Part shown: in pieces, positions 15,716 through 23,849 of the stretch
How positions within the stretch are numbered: the stretch's first letter is position 1
Layout of the letters: each line of letters begins with the position of its first letter
Assembly: GCA_017554235.1 (NCBI GenBank)
Contig: JAFZIV010000032.1
Coordinates: 1 to 62,293 of the forward strand
Reading direction: 5' to 3'
DNA: 62,293 nucleotides
DNA from: Selenomonadaceae bacterium
GTDB lineage: Bacteria; Bacillota; Negativicutes; Selenomonadales; Selenomonadaceae
Translations under genes and position numbers: made by a program
The notes under the pieces: model-generated
The model's database searches: none
What the model saw: only the letters and a program-made list of their open reading frames with translations
Told to the model about the DNA's origin: nothing

Positions 15716-17647
15716 TTAATCGATAGAATTTTTGCTTTGCTTGAAACGGTAAACGCCGCAACCGAATCTGCGCGGAGCAATTTTTTTAAGTTCTTCAAAA
15801 TCTTTTTCATAAGATTTTCCGTCGATTGCGTCACGATAAATTTTTGTCGTCAACGCAGTAACTTCAGTCGAATAATCTTGTGCGTCAATCCTCAATGCCG
15901 CCGCTCCTAAAAATTTTTCCAAATACGGCAACAAACATAAATCTTTCGCAAAATAAATGTGATTGTAACCAAATTGATCTACGCGCAGAGGATGAATTTC
16001 ACCCGCAGAATCCTCCAACGCAAAATGTTTGTTCAAAAGTTCAGGCGTCGCAAAATCATCGTAATTTGGGTGATACAACTTTATAAAATTATGTTCGCAA
16101 ATCATTGATTCGTTTGAACCGTGAACAATAATTTCAATCGGCAAATTAGATTTTTCCACTATGCTTTTAACCTGCGCGAAACTTAATTCAATCGACGCGG
16201 CGGCTTGCACAATTCCTTGATTTTTCAAAAATTCTGCGGAAATTTCATTAAAAAGATTGAAAGAAATATCAGCGTAAATCGGCAGATTAAAATTTTTCAT
16301 CAAATTAAGCGTTCCAAGATTGCTGACAAGTACTCCGTCAAAATTTATTCCGTCCAATTTTTTAAGAAATTCGCGAAGTTCATTTAAAAATTTATCGCGA
16401 GTAACACGCGGCGTATTTAAAATAATTTTCGCGCCGTGTTCATGAGCAAAATTTACTGCAGATTTAAAATCTTTCAGAGTAAAAGGTTTATTTGGTCTAA
16501 AAATTTCTCCGCCGACATAAATTAAATTTGCGCCGTTTTCAACAGCAGATTTAGCAGAATCCAAAGTTGACACGCGTACATTTAAACTTGGTTTATTTTC
16601 AAATTTTTTTATAGGTTTTTCTTCGTTGAAAATATTTTTAACTTCGTCATCATCGTAACTTTTCTCAATGACGCCCGCGCTAAAAAATCTCGGTTCACGC
16701 TTGCCGCTTAATCCAATATCATTTTTAGTCGGCGGAGCAAAAGCAAAAGTTGTAGTAAAATTTCTGACACGTTTTTCGTAAAAATCTTTCCAAAAATCTT
16801 CATCGATAGAAAATCCTGTCGGGTCTGCAATATAATCGTCAATAATTTTTCTGTAAGCGGAAGTAATTCTTGAAATAAATTCCGGCGGACGCATACGACC
16901 TTCAATTTTAAAAGAATTTACGCCGGCTTGAATCATATCAGGAATATTTCTAATCATACACATATCATTGAGCGCAGTTTTATGAGAAAAATCGTCTAAA
17001 ATTTCGTGAGTTTCTTCGTCAATAAATTTCCATTTCCAACGACAAGGTTTAAAACAACGCCCGCGACTGCCACTTTGACCAAAAATTACGCCGGAATGAT
17101 TACATTGACCCGAAACAGCTATGCACATATCACCGTGAACAAAATATTCGACTTCAATATCGGTTTTTTCTTTAATCAGCGAAACATCTTTCAAGCTAAG
17201 TTCGCGACCTAAAACTATGCGTTTAACGCCAAGATTTTGCAAAAATTTTACGGCAGAAATATTATTTATATTCATCATAACTGAAGCGTGAATAGGCAAT
17301 TTTAAATTTAATTCGTTAATCAGATGAATTACGGATAAATCCTGAACAATTAACGCGTCGGGCTGAATTTTTTCAAGAAATTGCAAATAATTTTTAAGCG
17401 GCGGAATTTCCTCACTGCTGATTAAATTATTCAAAGTTATGTAAATTTTTTTTTCGTGTTGATGAGCAAAATTTACGGCGTCTTTTAATTCGTCGTCAGT
17501 CAAGTTAAAATCATTTTTATGGACGCGCATATTAAAATGCTTTCCGCCCAAGTAAACGGCATCTGCTCCCGCATCAATAGCAGCGGTGAAAGCGTCCCAA
17601 GTTCCCGCAGGTGCTAAAAGTTCAACCGATTTTTTAGATAATGTCAT
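15716..17647 (-). CDS. Peptidase U32 family protein (RlhA/TrhP-type RNA hydroxylation factor)
   Basis: Members of family U32 such as RlhA and TrhP hydroxylate rRNA or tRNA bases; older annotations call them collagenase-like proteases. The 643 residues start with ELLAPAGTWDAFTAAIDAGADAVYLGG and carry the U32 signature around 168-205 (FVHGDMCIAVSGQC, then SGSRGRCFKPCRW). A second, similar half begins near residue 355 (VRVSTLDSAKSAVENGANLIYVGG) and ends with GCGVYRF. Length is close to E. coli RlhA (653). The exact substrate is uncertain. It is a single-gene unit with its own terminator and inverted repeat copy 3 upstream. Confidence 0.88.
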   Translation of the reverse strand: MTLSKKSVELLAPAGTWDAFTAAIDAGADAVYLGGKHFNMRVHKNDFNLTDDELKDAVNFAHQHEKKIYITLNNLISSEEIPPLKNYLQFLEKIQPDALIVQDLSVIHLINELNLKLPIHASVMMNINNISAVKFLQNLGVKRIVLGRELSLKDVSLIKEKTDIEVEYFVHGDMCIAVSGQCNHSGVIFGQSGSRGRCFKPCRWKWKFIDEETHEILDDFSHKTALNDMCMIRNIPDMIQAGVNSFKIEGRMRPPEFISRITSAYRKIIDDYIADPTGFSIDEDFWKDFYEKRVRNFTTTFAFAPPTKNDIGLSGKREPRFFSAGVIEKSYDDDEVKNIFNEEKPIKKFENKPSLNVRVSTLDSAKSAVENGANLIYVGGEIFRPNKPFTLKDFKSAVNFAHEHGAKIILNTPRVTRDKFLNELREFLKKLDGINFDGVLVSNLGTLNLMKNFNLPIYADISFNLFNEISAEFLKNQGIVQAAASIELSFAQVKSIVEKSNLPIEIIVHGSNESMICEHNFIKLYHPNYDDFATPELLNKHFALEDSAGEIHPLRVDQFGYNHIYFAKDLCLLPYLEKFLGAAALRIDAQDYSTEVTALTTKIYRDAIDGKSYEKDFEELKKIAPRRFGCGVYRFKQSKNSID

Positions 17648-17692
17648 TAAAATTTCTCCTTCATGAGCTTGTTGTAAAAGTCAGAATAGTAG

Positions 17693-17793
17693 AGGCGCAC
17701 AAGGACGTGCGCCCGTCCGCGCAAATCGCCGGATGCGATTTCAGCGGACATGTTTTCTTTGCTACTTTCTTTTGCGCCAAAAGAAAGTTGATT
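17693..17793 (-). repeat. Modular hairpin repeat, copy 3 (GC-rich type, inverted)
   Basis: On the minus strand: hairpin with stem CTTTCTTTTG and loop GCG, then a nested hairpin GTCCGC...AAATCGC...GCGATTT...GCGGAC, then GGGCGCAC-GTCCTT-GTGCGCC ending near 17694. It lies between divergent genes, 46 bp before the U32 start. An open reading extending upstream from the plus-strand gene runs through it by chance. Confidence 0.9.
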
Positions 17794-17875
17794 TAAAAAT
17801 AAAAATCTTTATCGACTTTGAATTTACCAACTGCCACCTAATCTTCACGAAAATTATAACACTGCCGCTAAAAGC

Positions 17876-17904
17876 TTGCAATATAAGGCGGCGTGTGCTA
17901 AAGT
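17876..17904 (+). promoter_or_regulatory. Promoter for condensation-domain/mqnA operon
   Basis: TTGCAA at 17876-17881, 17-bp spacer, TAAAGT at 17899-17904, about 35 bp before the start. Confidence 0.5.
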
Positions 17905-17939
17905 TGCAATACACATTAACAAAAATGGAGTTGATAAAT

Positions 17940-19769
17940 TTGGAATTGACGCTTGATGAGAAAATACAGCTTGAACAAGTTTACGGGCGACAAATTACAG
18001 GTACAGGCGGATATGCCCCAAACAGAATTGAAAAGATTGAAGAGTTGACTGCGGAAGAAAGCAGATTTTTTGCGCAGAAAAATTTTATATCGCCGTATTT
18101 TTCGGTGCAGACGCTGTACAAAATCAAGGGAGAAATTACGCCGATAAGATTTAATCGCGTAGTTCATGATATGATTAAATCTGATGAAATTTTCCGCTCA
18201 AATTTTTGTGAACTCGATAATAAGGTTGTAAAGATAGTTTTTGCTGAACGTCGCATATTGCCTGAAGTTGTCTACCGTACTTTTGCGCAGACTGAAGCAG
18301 ATGAAATCGACGATACTTTAACAAAAATTATGGAGGCTGACAGGCGCGTAAATTTTGACTTGAAATTCGGCAATTTAATCAGATTCGGAATTTTCAAGAC
18401 TTCTGAAAAAGAATTTGCCATACTCGTCACAATGTCTCAACTTATCGTGAACAGTTTTGATTATAAAAATTTTTTTGCGGCGGCATTGGAATCAAAACCT
18501 TATAAACATATGGAAAAAATTAGTTTGCCTCCGCAACCCGCGCAGATTGAAACGGCGATTCACGATTATTGGGCAAAATTATTAAAAGACTTGCCGTCGT
18601 TGCCTACACTTCCATACGTCAAGCCGTCCAACGCGCCGTATAATCCAAAAGCTTTCCGCGTCAAAATTCCCGCAGACATTTTATCGGATCTGCGCGAAAA
18701 AGCTAATTCAAGTCGTGTAATGTTGATGTCGATTCTGCAAAGTGCATGGGGATTTTTCCTGCAAGCGGTACGTAAACTTAATGATGTGATTTTCTGCCAA
18801 TTTAGTGCCTCTACTAAAAGCGATGAAAATTTTTCTCTTAATGTAATTCCCGTCCGTCAAAAAAGTTCCGGTTCAATGACAGTCGACCAAATTATTAACC
18901 AACAATTTCGTCAGCTTGTTGTATCTCAACCGTATGGATTTTGCGACTGGGAACTTTTGCAAGAAATTACTAACGGAAAAACTTTTGACCATTTTTTAAG
19001 CTTTGTAGACTTTAAGGGAACGCCGACTAAAACTTATTCGGAGACAACGGCGACAACTGATGGCGTGATTGTAACAAGTAATTCATGGGATCCGCAAGGT
19101 ATGAAATTGGGCGTCTATTTCCAGTACGCGACTACAACTTTATCTGTAACTTTCCTGTACGACGCCAATAAATTTTTTAAAAATATCGGCGAACGTTTTG
19201 CGAGAATTTATAATGTCGTCCTGAAACAAATGTTGGTATATTGGAATTCTAATTATTCGAGTTTTTCTACAAGACTTGTTGAAAAAATTAGATTTGAACT
19301 GGACGCCGATAAAAATATGCCCATTGTCGATGACAGAAAAATTATTTCAGACTTCATCGTAAAAAATCCTATTTTACAGGGCGGTACTACAGGGACAGTT
19401 GCATTTTTCTCGGACAGTGCCAAGCTTAAGATGATGTTTGAAGGCGACAGAATTTCCGGCGACATTTTAGAGAAAAATTTAATTTTTGTCGTAGAAGGAA
19501 AGTTGGTACGCAGTTTGGACGCCGGAGACGGTTGGTTTAAGGTGTTAGATATAGTTGCAACAGGCAGTTGGCTTAACGAAAATATTTTGCTTGAAGATCG
19601 CCGTACAACAATTTCCGCTGAAGTTTGGACGGAGCAGGCGAAAATTTTAATGATACCATTAGAGAAGGCAGAATCGCTTTTCATGAGCCGTCCTGACGCC
19701 GCTAAACCTTTCTTCACGCACATTTTAAAGCAAATGGAAAAATATCAGTTACTTTGGATTGAAAGCTAA
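17940..19769 (+). CDS. NRPS condensation-like domain fused to a cyclic nucleotide-binding-like domain
   Basis: About 609 residues. The first 440 follow the layout of a non-ribosomal peptide synthetase condensation domain: LTLDEKIQLEQVYG-type start, FNRVVHDMIKSDEIFRSNF, a central strand, YWAKLLKDLP, then a region like vLlaafa-lL-r (MLMSILQSAWGFFLQAV). The active HHxxxDG motif is replaced by MSQLIVNSFDY, so it is unlikely to condense peptides. The last 140 residues resemble the CRP cNMP-binding fold (GDRISGDILEKNLIFVVEGKLVRS, GSWLNENILLEDRRTTISAEVW). No adenylation or carrier domain is present. TTG at 17940 follows TGGAG; ATG at 17925 is the alternative. It abuts mqnA. Function unknown. Confidence 0.72.
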   Translation: MELTLDEKIQLEQVYGRQITGTGGYAPNRIEKIEELTAEESRFFAQKNFISPYFSVQTLYKIKGEITPIRFNRVVHDMIKSDEIFRSNFCELDNKVVKIVFAERRILPEVVYRTFAQTEADEIDDTLTKIMEADRRVNFDLKFGNLIRFGIFKTSEKEFAILVTMSQLIVNSFDYKNFFAAALESKPYKHMEKISLPPQPAQIETAIHDYWAKLLKDLPSLPTLPYVKPSNAPYNPKAFRVKIPADILSDLREKANSSRVMLMSILQSAWGFFLQAVRKLNDVIFCQFSASTKSDENFSLNVIPVRQKSSGSMTVDQIINQQFRQLVVSQPYGFCDWELLQEITNGKTFDHFLSFVDFKGTPTKTYSETTATTDGVIVTSNSWDPQGMKLGVYFQYATTTLSVTFLYDANKFFKNIGERFARIYNVVLKQMLVYWNSNYSSFSTRLVEKIRFELDADKNMPIVDDRKIISDFIVKNPILQGGTTGTVAFFSDSAKLKMMFEGDRISGDILEKNLIFVVEGKLVRSLDAGDGWFKVLDIVATGSWLNENILLEDRRTTISAEVWTEQAKILMIPLEKAESLFMSRPDAAKPFFTHILKQMEKYQLLWIES

Positions 19770-20615
19770 ATGGAAAATAAAGTTAATGTTGGTCATATAA
19801 ATTTTTTAAATGTCCTGCCGCTTAATTATTTTTACGCGATTGGCGGCGCGAAAGATTTTTCTTTGACAATGGGAGTTCCTGCCGTCATTAACGAAAAAAT
19901 TAAAAATGGTCTCCTTGACGTTAGTTTAATTTCTTCGATAGAATACGCGCGACAAAGTAAAAATTTATTGCTGATTCCTAAAATTTGTGTCCGCGCAGAT
20001 TCGGCGGTTACAAGTATAATTTTGTTGTCGAAAAAGCCGATTGATAAACTTGACGGTGAGCGCGTTGCCATAACAAATAAATCTGCTACGGCGCATTGTC
20101 TTTTGAAAATAATTTTGGCGGAGAGTTATCACGTCAAGCCGGATTATGTTGTAGAAAATCTTAGCGTGGAAAATCCCGTCCCTGAAGATTCGACTGCTGC
20201 GCTTTTTATTGGTGATGAAGCTTTGTACTTGCACTTACACAGGCGGGAAAATTTTCTGTACTACGATTTAGGCAATGAGTGGAATAAGTTGACGGGACGG
20301 CAAATGGTTTACGCGGTATGGGCGGCGCGGAAAAATTTTGTGCAGAATAATTCTGAACTTTTGAAGGATATTTGCAAAAAAATTCATAATGGTTTACAAT
20401 ACGGTCTGCAAAATAAGGCGGCGGCAATAAATTCTGTATTGAAAGATGTACCGTTTAGTTTTAAAGAGTTGGACGAATATTTAGGCGGCGTCATAAAGTG
20501 GAACTTGACGGCAGAAGGAATTGATGCACTGAAAATTTTTTACCAACTCGCGCATAAAAATAATTTATTGGAAGAAATTCCAAATATTAAATTATTTGAG
20601 GAGGATTTTTTATGA
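19770..20615 (+). CDS. mqnA: Chorismate dehydratase (futalosine menaquinone pathway)
   Basis: MqnA converts chorismate to 3-enolpyruvylbenzoate, the first step of the futalosine route to menaquinone. The 281 residues fit the MqnA/MqnD periplasmic-binding-protein fold: GHINFLNVLPLNY at the N-terminus, GVPAVINEKIKNGLLDVSLISSIEYA, ICVRADSAVTSIILLSKKP, and LFIGDEAL. The start codon follows directly after the stop of the condensation-like gene, so the two are coupled. No other mqn gene is in the window. Its own stop overlaps the next gene by four bases. Confidence 0.88.
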   Translation: MENKVNVGHINFLNVLPLNYFYAIGGAKDFSLTMGVPAVINEKIKNGLLDVSLISSIEYARQSKNLLLIPKICVRADSAVTSIILLSKKPIDKLDGERVAITNKSATAHCLLKIILAESYHVKPDYVVENLSVENPVPEDSTAALFIGDEALYLHLHRRENFLYYDLGNEWNKLTGRQMVYAVWAARKNFVQNNSELLKDICKKIHNGLQYGLQNKAAAINSVLKDVPFSFKELDEYLGGVIKWNLTAEGIDALKIFYQLAHKNNLLEEIPNIKLFEEDFL

Positions 20616-20989
20616 AACTTTTTTCGACGGAGGGTAGGTTAAATCGTGCGCCATTCATACTGTACCCAATGGGATTTGGAATAGTACTTACTGTACTGCT
20701 GGTAGTCTGGTTAGTTATGATTATGCCTGAAAGCGGTAACTTCGATGATGTTGATTGGGGAAGTGGTTTGGCACTTATCGGCGTGTTGTTTTTTTCAGTA
20801 ATTTGGTTTTTGTGGACAATAGCGTATGTCACGATGTGCATAAGGCGGCTTCATGATTTAGACAAGGACGGGCTTTTCGTAATAGCCGCTTTTGTTCCGA
20901 CAGTGAATTTTGTTTTTTATCTTTATCTTGCCATAGTTAAAGGTACTAACGGACCTAATAAGTATGGTGAAGACCCTCTCTTGAAATAA
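20612..20989 (+). CDS. DUF805 family membrane protein
   Basis: A 125-residue membrane protein with a conserved DUF805 layout: short N-terminal FSTEGRLNRAPFI motif, three or four hydrophobic segments, the loop RRLHDLDKDGLF, and a C-terminal KGTNGPNKYGEDPL motif. Function of the family is unknown to me. ATG follows GAGGAGG and overlaps the mqnA stop (ATGA). A paralogue follows. Confidence 0.9.
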   Translation: MKLFSTEGRLNRAPFILYPMGFGIVLTVLLVVWLVMIMPESGNFDDVDWGSGLALIGVLFFSVIWFLWTIAYVTMCIRRLHDLDKDGLFVIAAFVPTVNFVFYLYLAIVKGTNGPNKYGEDPLLK

Positions 20990-21007
20990 GTTAAAGGAGC
21001 AGAAATT

Positions 21008-21355
21008 ATGGATATTCAGAAAATGTTTTTTTCATTTGACGGAAGGTTAAATCGTAAGCCGTTTATCTTGGGTAATTTGGCTTTGTGGGTAATTTCCTCA
21101 ATATTCGGTTTTATTATGAACGGATCGGATAGTACTTTAATTTCCATTTTAGGGTTTGTAGTAGGATTGGCGTTAATCGCCGGTAGCATATCGTTGATAG
21201 TTAAAAGACTTCACGATTTGGACAAGAACGGGCTTTTCGCGTTAATTCTGTTAGTTCCGATTGTAAATTTTTTCTTTGAATTGTATCTGTTATTTGTGAA
21301 AGGTACTGACGGATCGAATAAGTTCGGCGAAGATCCTTTGCAACAAGCTTATTAA
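21008..21355 (+). CDS. DUF805 family membrane protein, second copy
   Basis: A 115-residue paralogue of the preceding protein: FSFDGRLNRKPFIL, three hydrophobic segments, KRLHDLDKNGLFAL and KGTDGSNKFGEDPL. It starts 18 bp after its neighbour with AAAGGAG as site. The pair probably arose by tandem duplication. Function unknown. Confidence 0.9.
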   Translation: MDIQKMFFSFDGRLNRKPFILGNLALWVISSIFGFIMNGSDSTLISILGFVVGLALIAGSISLIVKRLHDLDKNGLFALILLVPIVNFFFELYLLFVKGTDGSNKFGEDPLQQAY

Positions 21356-21423
21356 AAAATTTTGCTTGCCGTTAAAAGAATTTTGATTTAAAATAAGGAG
21401 AAAAAATTTTCGGAGGGTTGAAT

Positions 21424-21801
21424 TTGGGTACGTTTGAAAGATTTCAAGACGCGCTGAAAAACGGCACTGTCACCCCCGAAGGCGGCGGACAATTATCAGC
21501 GCAGTTGAGATACGATTATTTAGCGGCAGTTCATACAATGGAACAACTTATGAATCTTGAAAAAGAATTTAAAGCACGCAAGGAACGCCGCGACCAACTT
21601 TTAGAAAGAATTTCATCAGGTGCCAAAAAATCTTTACAAAAAATTGTAGACAGTGAAGGCGTGTTTACGCTTAAACAGATTGAGGCGGCGATTAGAGGCT
21701 TGGAGGAATGTCGAAGCGAAATTTTAAGAATAGAGCATTCCGAAAAAGTTGACGGTAAACTTGCAGACATCATCAAAGACGGAGTTTCCGCCGGCAGGTA
21801 A
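21424..21801 (+). CDS. Hypothetical helical protein
   Basis: I do not recognise this 125-residue soluble protein. It is rich in charged residues and appears mostly helical, with a likely coiled segment (EQLMNLEKEFKARKERRDQ) and a KIVDSEGVFTLKQIEAAIRGLEE stretch. No signal or membrane segment is visible. TTG at 21424 has GGAGG seven bases upstream; the TTG at 21418 overlaps that site. It ends before a terminator and may be the last gene of the mqnA operon, or separately transcribed. Confidence 0.7.
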   Translation: MGTFERFQDALKNGTVTPEGGGQLSAQLRYDYLAAVHTMEQLMNLEKEFKARKERRDQLLERISSGAKKSLQKIVDSEGVFTLKQIEAAIRGLEECRSEILRIEHSEKVDGKLADIIKDGVSAGR

Positions 21802-21824
21802 GACTTAATCACCGACAAAATAAT

Positions 21825-21856
21825 AGACGCAACCTTAATTGGAAGCGTCTTTTTTA
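21825..21856 (+). terminator. Terminator after hypothetical gene
   Basis: AGACGC (21825-21830) pairs with GCGTCT (21845-21850), with an inner CC/GG pair and a T-run after. Confidence 0.8.
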
Positions 21857-21869
21857 GTGTGAAAAAATT

Positions 21870-22322
21870 TTAAATCAGCGTTAAATTTGAATTGAAATAT
21901 CGCGGATCGTCTGAAACTTCTTTTTCAATCCAATTTGGCAAAGTTACGATTTCATCAGCTGCCGTCAACTCAACTTCCGCTAAAATTAAGCCTTCGTGAC
22001 GACCGCTGAAAACATCTATTTCCCAAATTTTTTCTGCATACTCAACTTTATATCGGACTTTCTCTAAAACATTCGGCATACAAAGTTTTAGAAGTTCCTG
22101 CGCGTCATCAAGCGGTATTTCGTATTCAAATTCTTTCCGTACAATTCCGACATTAACGCCCTTTATTGTCAAGAATCCTCGTCCGCCTTTGATTCTTACT
22201 CTTACTGTCCGCGCAGGTTCAACGCATAAATATCCTTGTGAAATTTTTTCACCTTCCGACAAAATCTGCGCGGGGAATTTTTCAGCATTGACTAAAAATT
22301 TTCTTTCAATTTCAAGTGCCAT
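21870..22322 (-). CDS. CYTH domain protein (triphosphate tunnel metalloenzyme)
   Basis: CYTH proteins hydrolyse or cyclise triphosphates (inorganic triphosphate, thiamine triphosphate, or ATP to cAMP) inside a beta-barrel tunnel. The 150 residues start with the ALEIERKFLV signature (ExExK motif at 4-8) and continue with SQGYLC, VRVRIKGGRGFLTIKG, EFEYEIP and LAEVEL, all typical. Small single-domain forms are usually tripolyphosphatases, but the activity cannot be decided from sequence. GGAGA precedes the ATG. It is monocistronic by position. Confidence 0.9.
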   Translation of the reverse strand: MALEIERKFLVNAEKFPAQILSEGEKISQGYLCVEPARTVRVRIKGGRGFLTIKGVNVGIVRKEFEYEIPLDDAQELLKLCMPNVLEKVRYKVEYAEKIWEIDVFSGRHEGLILAEVELTAADEIVTLPNWIEKEVSDDPRYFNSNLTLI

Positions 22323-22421
22323 TGCATTTTCTCCAATTCAAAGCAAAAAAAATCCGACGAAAAAATTTTCGCCGTAACAATTTTTGACATTAGCTTAAAC
22401 GTCAACACATTTTACAAATCT

Positions 22422-23576
22422 CTAGAACATCATATTTACGAGGTTACCAAGAGTATTTGCGGCACTCATATTGAGATAAGCACCACTTGTGTAAAACGAC
22501 GCCGTAGAAAGTTCGTTGCCAAACATACTTTGAGCACTGGGGAAGAGTTGACTGCGCTGACTGTTCGCTACGTTTACATGCTGTTCCGCTTTGTCCGCCA
22601 ATCCCGTACCGCCGATAGTGTTGGCAACTTTATTCGGATCATTCACAATCGATTGAGCAAGTTTTTCTTCATCAATCGACAAAGAGCCGTCGTTACCGAC
22701 GCCAATACCGATTGCTTCATAACTTTTTGCGCGATATTGGGTATCACCGAAAAGTTCTGCCATTCTCCCTACACGAGAGGATATGGCACTGTTATCTTGG
22801 AAAAACTCAAGGCTGCTGTTATAGTTATTTACAAAATCTTGAACGGTTCTCAACGCAGACTGCATAATTTTGCTATACTCCGTAGTAACCTTCATATTAC
22901 CTGAACTATCGTAAGTCTCCGTCTTAGTTATTGCACCGTTACCAATCGACGTAACTCTGGAACCTTCTGCGGTAATAGTCGTAACAGAACCGTCTTCATT
23001 AGTTATTGTGCCGTTCGACCCGTTATTGGCAATAGTCATACCGAAATCAGTCTTGATAAACGGCGGTTCATTTTTATTCTCTTTTTCTTTTGAAGTCTTT
23101 TTAGCCGCTTCCGTTGCCTGTTCGATGACTTTTGCCGCCGCAGAAGTTCCTGCATCCAGTTCAGTAGCCGTTTTGTCCGACGCCTGATTCTGTGTAGCAA
23201 CAGTTTCCTCCGCAGTTTTTGCCGCTTCTGTCGCCGCCTCTACAACCTTAGATGCCGCTGAAAATGCTTGCGTTACACTCTCAAAATCGGAATTTTTAAC
23301 CGCCTTTGCCGACGCAGCTAAATTGTTCATTTGATTATCAAATTCATTATAAAATTCCGTTTTAGCTTCGTCATAGCTGGACACGAGTGCCGCCGCATTA
23401 GCTCTGACTTCTTGCAGATTTGCGGCTTCAGAAGTCGCACCTTTTTGTGAGGAGTTATATGCGCTCCACATATTTGAAATATGTTGTTGTGTAGCATTAC
23501 GGTTAGTCGAGTTGGTATTAAAAAAGTTTGAAAAATTCCAGCCCGAATTAACCATTCTGGAAACCGTCATTGCCAT
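22422..23576 (-). CDS. FliD-like (flagellar hook-associated protein 2 C-terminal type) protein
   Basis: A 384-residue protein rich in Ala, Ser, Thr, Asn and without a signal peptide. The last 140 residues resemble the FliD C-terminus: LRTVQDFVNNYNSSLEFF, SSRVGRMAELF, IGIGVGNDGSLSIDEEKLAQSIVNDPNKV, then GLADKAEQHVN. The middle is an Ala-rich helix repeat (AATEAAKTAEE) and a short Gly/Thr beta section. The usual FliD N-terminal domain is absent. No other flagellar gene is present, so it may be a secreted filament-cap relative with another role. It has its own promoter. GGAAGGG lies before the ATG. Confidence 0.6.
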   Translation of the reverse strand: MAMTVSRMVNSGWNFSNFFNTNSTNRNATQQHISNMWSAYNSSQKGATSEAANLQEVRANAAALVSSYDEAKTEFYNEFDNQMNNLAASAKAVKNSDFESVTQAFSAASKVVEAATEAAKTAEETVATQNQASDKTATELDAGTSAAAKVIEQATEAAKKTSKEKENKNEPPFIKTDFGMTIANNGSNGTITNEDGSVTTITAEGSRVTSIGNGAITKTETYDSSGNMKVTTEYSKIMQSALRTVQDFVNNYNSSLEFFQDNSAISSRVGRMAELFGDTQYRAKSYEAIGIGVGNDGSLSIDEEKLAQSIVNDPNKVANTIGGTGLADKAEQHVNVANSQRSQLFPSAQSMFGNELSTASFYTSGAYLNMSAANTLGNLVNMMF

Positions 23577-23641
23577 CTTAGTTCACCCTTCCTTTGAAAA
23601 AATTTTTCTGTTGAAAAAACATCCTTGAATTTTTTAAGTTA

Positions 23642-23670
23642 ATTTTACATAATTGATTCGATAATTGCAA
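23642..23670 (-). promoter_or_regulatory. Promoter for FliD-like gene
   Basis: Minus strand TTGCAA (23670-23665), 17-bp spacer, TAAAAT (23647-23642). The rest of the 273-bp divergent gap (23577-23849) is AT-rich and holds no gene I can see. Confidence 0.55.
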
Positions 23671-23849
23671 GCTAAAAGTTAAATTTTTTAAGCCAATAAT
23701 TTAAAAAAATTTTTTAAATCAAGTCTTTTTCGCGCCACATTTCATTGAAAATTCATTTAAAATTTTCTGCAAATTTAAAAGGAAATTTTTTTGTAAGGTA
23801 GAATAGAAAAGTAGAGTTGATTTTAGTTTTAGGCGGAGGGAGCGTTTTT

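Noticed and set aside
17733-17939. N-terminal extension of the condensation-like protein
   Set aside because: It is translated from repeat copy 3 and the promoter region; the better start lies after TGGAG at 17926-17930.
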